From assembly GCA_024399065.1 (NCBI GenBank), contig JAKSIB010000004.1, positions 115,563 through 179,562 of the forward strand: a DNA stretch of 64,000 bases. Reading direction: 5' to 3'. Every line of letters begins with the position of its first letter. Position 1 is the stretch's first letter. Below the pieces are notes generated by a model. The model saw nothing but the letters and a program-made list of their open reading frames with translations, made no database searches and had not been told where the DNA came from. A program made the translations under genes and the position numbers. The stretch is from Fibrobacter sp. GTDB lineage: Bacteria; Fibrobacterota; Fibrobacteria; Fibrobacterales; Fibrobacteraceae. This document shows, piece after piece, positions 8,489-17,089 of this stretch.

Positions 8489-11374
8489 ATGAATTCAAAA
8501 GTACTTGTAGCATTTCACCAAAAATTGAAAAGCATTTATGAAGAAGGCGATGCTAAAAAGAATGACCGCTTTCTTTGCCTACCAAAAGAGTCTACTGCCT
8601 ATTTTTCAGATGAAATTGAATTGTTGACAAATCCCAAGCTGGATAATCTGGAAACTTACAATAGAGATCTGAACACTATCTTTGAATTTTCCCATAAGAT
8701 GAATGTCCCTATTAAGGGAAATGTGGCTCTTGAGGTGGATTCTGAAGATAATCTTTGGACTGTTTATCATGATGCTATTTCCAAGTCTGTCATGGCTGCT
8801 GGCGTAAATGATTCTGTACTGAATGAGAATTACAAGAAAGCCCGAGAACTCTTGTATGATGACTCTGGCGATTACGGCGTGGTAAAGCCCATATACGAGG
8901 AATACAATAAGTACCGCGATATGTATTTCACGCAGGAAGACTCCTGCAATATGATTAACAATTCCTTGAATTTGGCAGAAAGCAAGGAAGAACGCGAAGC
9001 TATTCTTGCTGAATTGGAAAGAGCACGACAGAATTTGCAGACCATTAATCAAGATTGGTTGACAAATGGTCACAAGCTGGAAGTAGAAACTGCAATAAAA
9101 AATATTGAACTTTATGCTGCCTCGCAGCCGGAAGTTTATCGAAAAAATCTGACAGATTCCTTTGATACGGAAATCGATACAAAGACCAATGGCGAAAAGG
9201 GAACCTTCGCAACGACTTATTTGTATCCGTCTGGATTTGAAAAAGAGGAGTGGGACTGCTTATACCTTTCTGGTGAAGAAGTTAAGGAACTCTATGAAAA
9301 TGCTCCTGATAATATCAAGGCACTTTGCGATGACAATGTCAACTTGGACAAAATTTCCGAAGTTTCTATTGAATATCGTTCTGTGAGGGTTGAACGCCCT
9401 TGGCTTAACACCAAGTTCCTTGAATCAAGAAACTGGTATTTCCCGAAAACATCTGAGTTTAACCAGATTTCCTATGCAGATGAACTATCCTTGGGTAGGT
9501 TCCCGGCATTTATTTCTGCTGTGCTGATGTACCGTAACCTGGATATTGTCAACAAGGAAGATTCTGAGGTTAAGACAAGTGATGCTTCAAACTCTGTTGT
9601 AGAACAGAAGACTCGTCGAAGGGTTTTGGCTGGTAAACGAGTTCTGATGATGCGCTCTCGTAAATTACGTAGCTTTGCTCCGATTACGAAAAACGTTGCA
9701 GTTGAATCGCCTGTTACTGCAGAAGCTAAGGCTCCAACGCCGGCAGTGGAAGAAGCTAAGGCTCCGGCAAACGAAGACGTAAAAAATGAATTCAAGCCCA
9801 TAGCGATTCTTTCTTATATCTGCAAAAAATTGCCGGATTGTCCGAATCCTAATCCCAGTGAGAACTGGGGTGATACCTTTGAAATGTCGCTGGTATCTGT
9901 TTCTCAGGTCCACGGCGGTACCTTGAGGGCTTATGTAGGCAGCAACCAAATTTTGAGTTCTTATTTGCCTCGTGGAACAGCTCTGAAGTTTGTTGCAACA
10001 CCAGATATTGAAAACGGCTACGTCATTAAGTATTGGCGCGTGAATGGGGAAAATATTCAGTGCGCATCAAAGGTGTACGAGACAACTCTTGGTGAAGAAG
10101 ATCTCCAGGTTGAAGTCGTATGGGATAAGGGCGTAGAAGTTGTCGCATCTTACAAATTGAGTAAGGACAAAAAGAAACTTTCTTCTTGGAACGGCCCCGA
10201 TCCTATCGTTTTCATGGATAGCGTGCCTAGCTTGGCTAGCGTTGATACTATTACCAAGGATGCCTTCCGTGGAAACAGTAGCCTTCAGCGAATCAGTATC
10301 GGTTCTTCTGTCAAGTGCATTGAAAGTCAAGCTTTTGCAAATTGTGATAAGCTTGAAATGGTTGATATTCCGGAAGAAACGACGATTATTGATCAAACAG
10401 CATTTTTGAATTCAAGAAAACTAGAGAAGTACCCGAATTTCTCTGTTTCTGAAAATAATCCGGCTTATACGACGTTGTACAATCACCTGATCGAAAAAAA
10501 CAAGACTGTAAAACTCAAGTCCATTTCTTGCATGAAGTGCGGATTTACAGCTGTGTTTAAAAATAACCCCGGCTACACCAAGTGCCCCAAATGTAGTTGC
10601 GAGATGAACGCAGATAAGGTGACCGAACTTAAGACTATTCGCCCGGACTATATTGCGAAAACAAAGTTCAGCGAAGCTGAAGTTACTGCAAGGGCTGTTG
10701 CGAATATTAAGAGCAAGACCTTCGCCCTTTCTGAGTTCAAGGGTAAATTCATTACGGAAGCCTCTTTTAATCTTGTTTACGTACCGTCCTGGCTTTACGA
10801 TGTGTCTACGATTGCAAAGTATAAGTATACGGTTAATATTCCAGCACCTGCTCCGGCTGCATCTTCTTCGACAGCGGCATCAACTCCTGCAAAACCGGAA
10901 AAGAAGACCATCGAAGGTTCTCTTGGAAAGGTCTTTAAAAGAATTCCTGTGTCATCCTCTAAGTTTGGCAAGGCTGCACCCAATGTGGTTGCAGAGAAAT
11001 TTAGCGATGAAGTGTACTCTCAGGATGCGTTGGTCGAAAACTTTGCCAACGATGCTGTGGGACATTTGAAACAATTGCAAGAACAAGTCGAACGTCAAGT
11101 TTACTCTGCAATTCAGGATGCAGAAAAGCAGAAGGGCAATGGCGACCTGGCCGCAGAAATAGACTATTCTAACCTAACGTTTGACTCTGTTCTGTACCCG
11201 TTGTGGACTGCCATGATTGAGTTCGAAGGCTCTTTCTACCGAGCTATCGTCGATGGTTTCAATGGTAGCGTGGATATTGAATATCCCAAGGATAAGAAGA
11301 AAGTCTTGAAAACAGCGGGAATTGTTGCCGCAGTTGTTCTAGTGATTACTTTGTTGATTTTAATTCTAAAATAA
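8489..11374 (+). CDS. Tail-anchored multidomain protein B: paralogous domain, InlB-type repeat, LRR, zinc ribbon, YdjG-like end
   Basis: Start chosen at ATG 8489 (MNSKVLVAF), 5 nt after GAGGG; a GTG at 8465 is inside the terminator. 961 residues. Residues about 215-330 carry the domain shared with protein A. About 472-548 resembles a divergent InlB/bacterial repeat. About 555-650 looks like BspA-type leucine-rich repeats (DAFRGNSSLQRISI, QAFANCDKLEMVDI). A zinc ribbon follows (CMKCG ... KCPKC, about 679-702). The rest (YVPSWLYDV; LYPLWTAMIEFEGSFYRAIV) matches the pattern of YdjG-like zinc-ribbon membrane proteins linked to PspA-type stress modules. A TM helix closes the protein (about 937-960). 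The combination is unfamiliar to me; the YdjG likeness is from recalled pattern, not a search. Confidence 0.7.
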   Translation: MNSKVLVAFHQKLKSIYEEGDAKKNDRFLCLPKESTAYFSDEIELLTNPKLDNLETYNRDLNTIFEFSHKMNVPIKGNVALEVDSEDNLWTVYHDAISKSVMAAGVNDSVLNENYKKARELLYDDSGDYGVVKPIYEEYNKYRDMYFTQEDSCNMINNSLNLAESKEEREAILAELERARQNLQTINQDWLTNGHKLEVETAIKNIELYAASQPEVYRKNLTDSFDTEIDTKTNGEKGTFATTYLYPSGFEKEEWDCLYLSGEEVKELYENAPDNIKALCDDNVNLDKISEVSIEYRSVRVERPWLNTKFLESRNWYFPKTSEFNQISYADELSLGRFPAFISAVLMYRNLDIVNKEDSEVKTSDASNSVVEQKTRRRVLAGKRVLMMRSRKLRSFAPITKNVAVESPVTAEAKAPTPAVEEAKAPANEDVKNEFKPIAILSYICKKLPDCPNPNPSENWGDTFEMSLVSVSQVHGGTLRAYVGSNQILSSYLPRGTALKFVATPDIENGYVIKYWRVNGENIQCASKVYETTLGEEDLQVEVVWDKGVEVVASYKLSKDKKKLSSWNGPDPIVFMDSVPSLASVDTITKDAFRGNSSLQRISIGSSVKCIESQAFANCDKLEMVDIPEETTIIDQTAFLNSRKLEKYPNFSVSENNPAYTTLYNHLIEKNKTVKLKSISCMKCGFTAVFKNNPGYTKCPKCSCEMNADKVTELKTIRPDYIAKTKFSEAEVTARAVANIKSKTFALSEFKGKFITEASFNLVYVPSWLYDVSTIAKYKYTVNIPAPAPAASSSTAASTPAKPEKKTIEGSLGKVFKRIPVSSSKFGKAAPNVVAEKFSDEVYSQDALVENFANDAVGHLKQLQEQVERQVYSAIQDAEKQKGNGDLAAEIDYSNLTFDSVLYPLWTAMIEFEGSFYRAIVDGFNGSVDIEYPKDKKKVLKTAGIVAAVVLVITLLILILK

Positions 11375-11385
11375 GGATAAAGAAA

Positions 11386-12552
11386 TTGAGAAATACAATT
11401 ACTCGAATTTTGGAAGAATATACCCGTAGTTGGGAAGTCATGACAATTAAGGATCCGAGCGATCCTGCAAAGACTATCGACGTTGTTCCTCCGTATGTAA
11501 TGAATGTTGATAACTATGTCAAACCGGAACATCGAAAAGATCGTCGTTGGGAAGGATCGAAGAACGAACCTGGTTACCTTCAAACACTGGACAAATTGCA
11601 GAAGGAACTTCCCAATCCTGACAACGTTGATCCCTATGACTCCTCTAGGGGTAAATGCCGTCCCGAAGTACTTAAGGCTTTCTTGGAAACGGATGGCTCA
11701 AAATTGCTGGCTGAAGGTCGTTTTAAGGACCTGAGGGCGGCCTTGATTCATTATGCTGTCGGTATTGACTGCTCTGGCTTTGTTTCGAGGGCTTTGGGAC
11801 GCGTTATGCGTTTGTTGGATATTCCCCTTGAACTCAGGTGGAAAACCCTTGGCTATAATACAGATAAGGTTGATCATTTTGAACCGGATTCCAATCGTCC
11901 GTACCGTTCAAATTGCACTGTGATTGAAAATGGTGGTAGCGACTTTGTTTCTCCCGAAAATATTCTGCCGGGCGATATCTTGTGCAACAGAAAGGGTAAG
12001 AATTTCCATGTACGAGTTGTTCTTGAAACTTTAAAGAATAATGGAGATGAATACTATTTCATCACTGCCGAATCTAGCGCCGCTGTGGATAAGTTGCGAG
12101 TACTCCGCAAGAAATGGAAATACGTTAAGAGTTCCAACCGCATGTTTTATAGATTCCTGGATAAACTTGAATGCTGGACGGAAGAAACCAATTGGAATAA
12201 AAAGGACGTGAAGTTTGAATTCCGCAGACCGAAGGCATTTGAAAATATTGATCCGAGAAGTTTCGACTATGTGGAAGACTGTGGCCAGACAAGTGCCCAG
12301 GATTATTCCTCTTTCGTATCACGCGAAAATAATGCCATTACAAATTCAAGAAATGTGAATCTCCGTCCGGACTGCTCAACAAAACATTCTGCTGTTGCGG
12401 TAATTCCGAAGAATGAACTTGTGACGGTTGATTTTGGAGAATGTTTCGTGTCTGATTCTCCAAAGGCAGGGTCTAAGTGGTACAGGGCCTATTATCATGG
12501 CAAGGCAGGCTACCTCTGTGATATCACCTTTGAACCGGTAGATTCTTTGTAG
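11386..12552 (+). CDS. NlpC/P60-like cysteine peptidase with SH3-like C-terminus
   Basis: Start is a TTG at 11386 preceded by AAGGA; 388 residues. The core GIDCSGFVSRALG places a candidate nucleophile at C129, and NFHVRVVLE gives the candidate histidine H208, the order expected in NlpC/P60 or CHAP-type peptidases. The C-terminal 90 residues (NVNLRPDCSTKHSAVAVIPKNE ... WYRAYYHGKAGYLCDI) form a bacterial SH3-like domain that recurs in the next gene. Such enzymes usually cut peptidoglycan stem peptides, but no signal peptide is visible, so export or an intracellular role is open. 11 nt from the gene before and 10 nt from the gene after: one operon. Confidence 0.75.
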   Translation: MRNTITRILEEYTRSWEVMTIKDPSDPAKTIDVVPPYVMNVDNYVKPEHRKDRRWEGSKNEPGYLQTLDKLQKELPNPDNVDPYDSSRGKCRPEVLKAFLETDGSKLLAEGRFKDLRAALIHYAVGIDCSGFVSRALGRVMRLLDIPLELRWKTLGYNTDKVDHFEPDSNRPYRSNCTVIENGGSDFVSPENILPGDILCNRKGKNFHVRVVLETLKNNGDEYYFITAESSAAVDKLRVLRKKWKYVKSSNRMFYRFLDKLECWTEETNWNKKDVKFEFRRPKAFENIDPRSFDYVEDCGQTSAQDYSSFVSRENNAITNSRNVNLRPDCSTKHSAVAVIPKNELVTVDFGECFVSDSPKAGSKWYRAYYHGKAGYLCDITFEPVDSL

Positions 12553-12562
12553 GGGGCTGATA

Positions 12563-14053
12563 ATGGAAAATAGAGTTTGCCAAATAAATGCAGAAACAAT
12601 ATCCAACGCTAATCTTCGCGCCCTTTATTCTACAAAGTATCCTGTTTTGATGGTGATTCCGAAGGGATCAAAGATTTTTGTAGAATTCGATAAAAGGTAC
12701 GAATCTGACTTGCCGAAACCAGGCTCGGTTTGGTATCGCGCAACGTACAACGGAAAAATCGGCTACCTCTGCGACATTACTTTTAAGAAGCTTATTCTTG
12801 ATGTAGAACCGGAGCGACAGACCCCGAAAAATCAGCAATTAGAAGAAACCATTGAGTTGCCTGAAGTTGCTGTAAGTGGCTATAGCTCTTGTTCGGAAAG
12901 AGTTTCTAGTGACGATGTACGCTTTGTTATTACAACCCCGGATAACGCAAATATGCGTTCTGCCGCTTCTGTAAATTCTAGTACAGAAACCACAGTTCCT
13001 AGGGGAACCATCTTGCCCTTTGATAAGGCTTCAAAGATTGACTTGGGTCCTAAGGAAAAGTTTCCTCGCTGGTATAAGTTTAATTATAACCAGAAGTCCG
13101 GATATCTCTGTGATGTAACTTTTGTTGCTGATCTTTCTCCTGTCTGCACGGGCTTTGTGAATCCTAAGGGTGTATGCGCTCAGCTTATTGCAGCCTTCAA
13201 TGCTGATGCGGACGCAAGAAGAATCTTCAACGAGGTTCATTACTATCCCAAGGATGCTCATATCACAATCGGGTTTGGTCATTTTGCCGGTGGTACCCAG
13301 GATGAATTTATCCGATCCATGATGTCGAATGCCCATATGAAAAAAGTGCTTATGGGAGAATTTGAAAAACAGTTTCTTCAGAATAAGGGCTTTATCGACC
13401 AGGCTCGAGCAGAAGGATTTGATCTTAAGTTGAGTTCTTCTAATGAAGTTGCAGGGCTTGAAAATTTCTTGAACGTACTGAAATTGGAAAAAGAATTTGT
13501 CCAGGCCTCTAAAGCTGGAAAATTCCCTGGCGGTGCTAAGAAAACGGGCTACTGGTTGAATGATATTTTGGTGGAAGTTCTTCTGAATAAGGATATTTGC
13601 GCCTGGCAGGTGAAATTCTGGCTGGAACATACCCTTAAGGATGCTAAGGATTTTGCTGTCGAGTTGGGTTGCGGGGACCATTATGGTCTTGTGGCTTCTT
13701 TGGCTTCCTTGCGTAGCTCCGGTTTGATGGATCGAAAAGATATCAAGAAGCTTGTTTGGCGTAACGACGTGAAGCCGACTTCGTCCTCGGAAAAGGATGC
13801 CGCAGCAATGCGTGTGTGGGCTTACTACAACGTGGCCAAAAAGGCTGACAAAACCCGCGGACGACAGAAGGCTATATTCAGTCTTTGGTTTGCAAAATCC
13901 TGGACTGCTGTAAAGCATGAAACTTGTCCTACTTCCATTGACGATTTTAAGTATAATGGAACGGCTATGGCAACGGCATCTAATGGTGTTGCTTTTGAGT
14001 TGACGACTGACGATCCTTATTTGAAAATCATAAGTTCCTTTGGGTCTAGGTAG
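12563..14053 (+). CDS. Two SH3-like domains plus lysozyme-fold putative muramidase
   Basis: 496 residues, ATG 12563 with AGGGGG upstream. SH3-like units span about residues 1-75 and 115-190, each ending in KxGYLCD(I/V)TF as in the preceding gene. The catalytic-looking segment NEVHYYPKDAHITIGFGHFAGG (about 222-243) has the lysozyme-like order Glu, Asp, Thr in front of an 'IGxGH' turn. The region to about 460 is helical as in lysozyme folds. It likely cleaves glycan strands or a related polymer; family assignment (GH24-, GH108- or GH46-like) is not settled. No signal peptide. Last gene of the operon; a strong terminator follows. Confidence 0.7.
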   Translation: MENRVCQINAETISNANLRALYSTKYPVLMVIPKGSKIFVEFDKRYESDLPKPGSVWYRATYNGKIGYLCDITFKKLILDVEPERQTPKNQQLEETIELPEVAVSGYSSCSERVSSDDVRFVITTPDNANMRSAASVNSSTETTVPRGTILPFDKASKIDLGPKEKFPRWYKFNYNQKSGYLCDVTFVADLSPVCTGFVNPKGVCAQLIAAFNADADARRIFNEVHYYPKDAHITIGFGHFAGGTQDEFIRSMMSNAHMKKVLMGEFEKQFLQNKGFIDQARAEGFDLKLSSSNEVAGLENFLNVLKLEKEFVQASKAGKFPGGAKKTGYWLNDILVEVLLNKDICAWQVKFWLEHTLKDAKDFAVELGCGDHYGLVASLASLRSSGLMDRKDIKKLVWRNDVKPTSSSEKDAAAMRVWAYYNVAKKADKTRGRQKAIFSLWFAKSWTAVKHETCPTSIDDFKYNGTAMATASNGVAFELTTDDPYLKIISSFGSR

Positions 14054-14074
14054 TCATTGTGAGTTTCTTCTCAT

Positions 14075-14112
14075 AAAAAAGGGGAGTCAGGCTTCGGCCT
14101 GGCTCCTTTTTT
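14075..14112 (+). terminator. Operon terminator
   Basis: Stem GGAGTCAGGC / GCCTGGCTCC with a TTCG tetraloop (14083-14106) and T-run; A-rich on the 5' side, so it may also end the convergent Wzi-like gene. Confidence 0.9.
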
Positions 14113-14183
14113 CATTTCAATTTTTTTTGATCTGACGTGGCAGCTTGTCTGCGTTGTTTATCCGCTGCGGATTTGTGTTGGCT

Positions 14184-15566
14184 TTACCACCACACGACTA
14201 CGTTGCCGTAGCATTCCTTTTCGCCGAAGAACTTGAAGCCCAGCTGGTAGGAAACGTGGTCCACGAGGTAGTTGAGGTAGGGGGCCATGGTGTACTGCAT
14301 GTTGGCGCCCTTCAGGAATCTCTTGGGGGTCTTGTAATGGTTGGTGCTGGGGGTAACGTCGTTCAGTTCGCTGCCGGTGTCTGTGCCCTTCCAGAGCCAC
14401 TTGTTATGCAGTACCGCCCTGAAGCGCTTGCCGTACTGGGCGTAGATGGACCAGTCGATGGCCTGGCTGTTGGGGCCGTTGGGGTTGCCGATGGGGCGTG
14501 CCGCGTGGGCTGCCTGTGCAGAATTTGCAACGAAGTGGGAGTAAACGTAGGGCTCGACGCGGGCGTATTCGGCGATGGTGCCTGCCCAGAGCTTCTGTCC
14601 GAAAAGGTCAAAATCCTTGTCCAGCTGGATGCCCGCCATCCATGCCCACTTTGCCTCGATATTGTCGTTTCTGATGAGGCTGATGGGGCTTTCCATGTCG
14701 TCCAGCAGGAATTCCGTGTAGATACGGCCCAGTCCGCGGATCTTGTATTCCGCGTCAAAGGATAGCTCGCCGTTGTTGGTGTCTTCGGAGAAGTTGCCCT
14801 TCTCCATGAACAGCGGCACCGTGGGAACGAAAAGCCAGGGCTGGTTGTTGTCGTAGAGGAAGGTGGCCTCGCTGATGCCTAGCGTCAGGCTCTTGCCGCG
14901 GTACTCGTAGCGGTGGCCGTAAACGTCGCGGTCCTTGCTCATGGAGCTTACCAGCTGCTCGCGCACCGGTTCCGGGATACCCATGGGAGCCTGCCAGCCC
15001 CAGGGAGCCACCCTCAGGGCCCCGTAAAATGAATACACGTGGAGCGGTCCCAGGTCCAGGTTGATGGACATCATGTCGTAGGGGAAGGAGGACCTGTTGA
15101 AAACCAGGTTGTTGTACACGCCGGGGCCCAGATGCTCGCGGTCGTAGCCCGCCTTGAACTGGATCCAGTCCAGCTTATAGGCGATATGGCCGGTGTACTG
15201 CAGCGCCTTGAAATCCTTCATGTTCCTGTTCTCGAAATTGTCGAAAGCCAGGTTCAAGGCGAAGTCGAAATTCTTCTTGTGGCCGGTAAGGTATGCGCCC
15301 AGGTAGCCGCGGGGGTTCGTGGTGTCGCGCACCGCCTCGCTAATGACCGCGCCGCCGCCGGCGTAAAGGTTCGCGGCCAGGTGCCAGTCGCGTCCGCCGA
15401 TGCCCAGGAGGGGCCTGTCCGGGCCCGGCCTGTAATTGCGCATAAAGATCCCCGCCTCCGACTGGTTCGTACCGGGAGTCAGGTCCAGCTGGAAAACTTC
15501 GCCCACGGCGGCGTTAGCAAAACCCCATGCGGCCAGGAACATTGTGGAAATCAGTTTATGCGCCAT
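14184..15566 (-). CDS. Outer-membrane beta-barrel protein, capsule-assembly Wzi-like
   Basis: 460 residues from ATG 15566 (MAHKLIS); MHP at 15575 is an alternative start. Signal peptide about residues 1-19 (AAWGFANA). The body is rich in alternating aromatic strands and ends in ...VVVWW, typical of an outer-membrane barrel. The segment YDREHLGPGVYNNLVF resembles the conserved 'LGPG..nnLlf' of the Wzi capsule-assembly family, which helps attach capsule to the cell surface. That would fit the polysaccharide locus at 30-52 kb, but it is 15 kb away. GC-rich coding unlike the AT-rich flanking element upstream. No clear SD. Confidence 0.65.
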   Translation of the reverse strand: MAHKLISTMFLAAWGFANAAVGEVFQLDLTPGTNQSEAGIFMRNYRPGPDRPLLGIGGRDWHLAANLYAGGGAVISEAVRDTTNPRGYLGAYLTGHKKNFDFALNLAFDNFENRNMKDFKALQYTGHIAYKLDWIQFKAGYDREHLGPGVYNNLVFNRSSFPYDMMSINLDLGPLHVYSFYGALRVAPWGWQAPMGIPEPVREQLVSSMSKDRDVYGHRYEYRGKSLTLGISEATFLYDNNQPWLFVPTVPLFMEKGNFSEDTNNGELSFDAEYKIRGLGRIYTEFLLDDMESPISLIRNDNIEAKWAWMAGIQLDKDFDLFGQKLWAGTIAEYARVEPYVYSHFVANSAQAAHAARPIGNPNGPNSQAIDWSIYAQYGKRFRAVLHNKWLWKGTDTGSELNDVTPSTNHYKTPKRFLKGANMQYTMAPYLNYLVDHVSYQLGFKFFGEKECYGNVVVWW

Positions 15567-15605
15567 AGGGTGCAAAATAACTTTTTAGGAGGGGCTTTGG
15601 GTGTG

Positions 15606-15910
15606 CTGGGGAGATCTTTTTGGAAAAATGCCCAAAATTACGGGAAAAATGCTGCTTTTTGATTAGTTTTTCACGTAATTTTACAGACAAATTATCGCAA
15701 AACTCGCATAGGAAAGGAAAAACGTCGCCGATCAGCCCATTTTCACCGGCATTTTCATGGTTGTGGTTCCTTTTGGGACCATGTTCCAATGAAAAAATGA
15801 GCCCAAACCATAGATTTATTACAAACAACCTAATAATTTACGGGAAAATTGTATAAAAAAAAGGAACTTTTTCCCGTAAAAAACGCCCTTTTTCAAAAAT
15901 TATCTCCTGG
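15606..15910. repeat. Structured inverted-repeat-ended element, copy 1
   Basis: About 305 bp with imperfect terminal inverted repeats (GGAGAT...ATCTCC, extended through TTTTTGGAAAAA and TTTTTCAAAAA). It contains hairpin 1 (AATTACGGGAAAAA / TTTTTCACGTAATT, 15636-15680), a central hairpin (TGGTTCC-TTTT-GGGACCA, about 15762-15782) and hairpin 2 (TTTACGGGAAAA / TTTTCCCGTAAA, 15837-15880). The same order occurs at 63585-63896. No coding capacity. It fills the gap between the Wzi-like gene and the 16014 gene, followed by three GGCGGCAAAA-type tandem units to about 15942. Confidence 0.75.
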
Positions 15911-15948
15911 CGGCAAAAATTGGCGGCAAAATTTTGCGGCAAAAAAAA

Positions 15949-15979
15949 CATCCCGACTTCGCTTGAAGCCGGGACTTAT
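15949..15979 (-). terminator. Terminator of the 16014 gene
   Basis: Read on the minus strand: stem TCCCGGCTTC / GAAGTCGGGA with loop AAGC, followed by TGTTTTTTTT. Confidence 0.85.
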
Positions 15980-16013
15980 ATCTCCTTCTAATGTTTTATA
16001 TGTATAGTGTAGA

Positions 16014-16901
16014 TCATGCTGCATTTTCTACACCCACCGAGGAATCATTGTCCGTGGTGGGGGCGGCATTGTTCGCCGCTTCATTGTTCGTCGCAGGGTT
16101 AGTCGCCGCGTTTTCAACCGCGTTTTCAACCGCGCTTTCGGTGGTCGCAGCTTCGGTGTCATTATTTTCTGCTTCTACGACTTCGTTATCCACCGGGGTG
16201 TTTTTCTTCTTGCGCTCGCGGCGGATCTTGAGCTGAAGCTTCTTGGCGACAACCGCCTTGTCCATGCTTTCAAGGAACGTGATGCAAGGTTCGCTGCCAT
16301 TTGCCGCCTTGAAATAAGCTGCGCCTACGATTACGTTGTATGCGTCGACGCAGGCGATGCGCAAGTTCTTGCAATTCTCGACTTCGCGCTTGCTGCGTTC
16401 AGAGAACCTGACCATGTCCGCATTCATGTAACGGGTGTTCACATCCTCCAGGCGATCCAGCCATTCCTTGAATCCGCAGGCCACAAGCTTTTCTTCGTCG
16501 ATCTTCTTGATGCCCTGAATAATGTTCAGCAATGCACCGGTGGACTGTGCCTGATTCATGCGGATAGGGCTGGGACTTTCGTCGAACACCTTCCAGATCA
16601 GGGCCCCGGTTTCGGCGGCGCTTGCGTCGGGAATGGACCTGCTTGCATTTGCCACCTTGCGGCATGCCTTGTAGATGGTGTTACGTTCGGCATCCAAGTC
16701 CCGGGCCTGCCTTTCGGCGTTGGCGGTAATGCTTGCTTCCAAGAAATCGGAAAGATTCTTGATGGCGGCTTCGAAGTCTGTGACCGCCTTCTGAATTTCC
16801 TTGTCAGTGATTGCCTTTGCAAGGGTCAGGCCTTCGCTCAAGAGACCGTAGAATTCGTCGTTGCGAAGAGCGGAGAAGGTAATAGATGTAATCATCTTCA
16901 T
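16014..16901 (-). CDS. DUF6261-like protein with disordered C-terminus
   Basis: Start set at ATG 16901 (MKMITSITFSALRNDEFY) because a GAGG ribosome site precedes it by 8 nt; an upstream ATG (16952) lacks one. 295 residues: an all-helical body (about 1-225) whose opening 'ITSI.FSALRNDEFYGLL' resembles the DUF6261 family common in Bacteroidota, then a basic stretch (KIRRERKKKN) and a 60-residue low-complexity tail rich in Glu, Asn, Ala and Thr. No signal peptide or TM. Function unknown for the family. Upstream lie a phased GTCAC array and a TGTATGACAA motif; downstream a strong terminator, so monocistronic. Confidence 0.7.
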   Translation of the reverse strand: MKMITSITFSALRNDEFYGLLSEGLTLAKAITDKEIQKAVTDFEAAIKNLSDFLEASITANAERQARDLDAERNTIYKACRKVANASRSIPDASAAETGALIWKVFDESPSPIRMNQAQSTGALLNIIQGIKKIDEEKLVACGFKEWLDRLEDVNTRYMNADMVRFSERSKREVENCKNLRIACVDAYNVIVGAAYFKAANGSEPCITFLESMDKAVVAKKLQLKIRRERKKKNTPVDNEVVEAENNDTEAATTESAVENAVENAATNPATNNEAANNAAPTTDNDSSVGVENAA

Positions 16902-17000
16902 ATTGATAACCTCGTTTTGAGAGTTTGCTTGTGTTTCCGTCGGAAGTTTCACTTTAGCGGTGTCGCATCCGGCGTTGTTTTTAAACTACGAAGTTTGTTT

Positions 17001-17089
17001 GTCACAGATGGTCACAAACGGTCACGTTTCTGTAAAAGTTTATGCTACTTTTGTCACGTTTTTGTCACGTTTTGACCATTGTATGACAA
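17001..17089. promoter_or_regulatory. Phased GTCAC iterons and TGTATGACAA motif upstream of the 16014 gene
   Basis: GTCAC at 17001, 17011 and 17021 (10-bp steps), again at 17053 and 17063 (10 bp), with inverted TGACC at 17073 and TGTATGACAA at 17080-17089. One-helical-turn spacing suggests a cooperative DNA-binding regulator on one face of the helix. It sits 100-190 bp upstream of the 16901 start. Confidence 0.55.

Noticed and set aside
14145..15662. Plus-strand open frames opposite the Wzi-like gene
   Set aside because: Antisense frames of a GC-rich coding region; the minus-strand product has a signal peptide and barrel strands.
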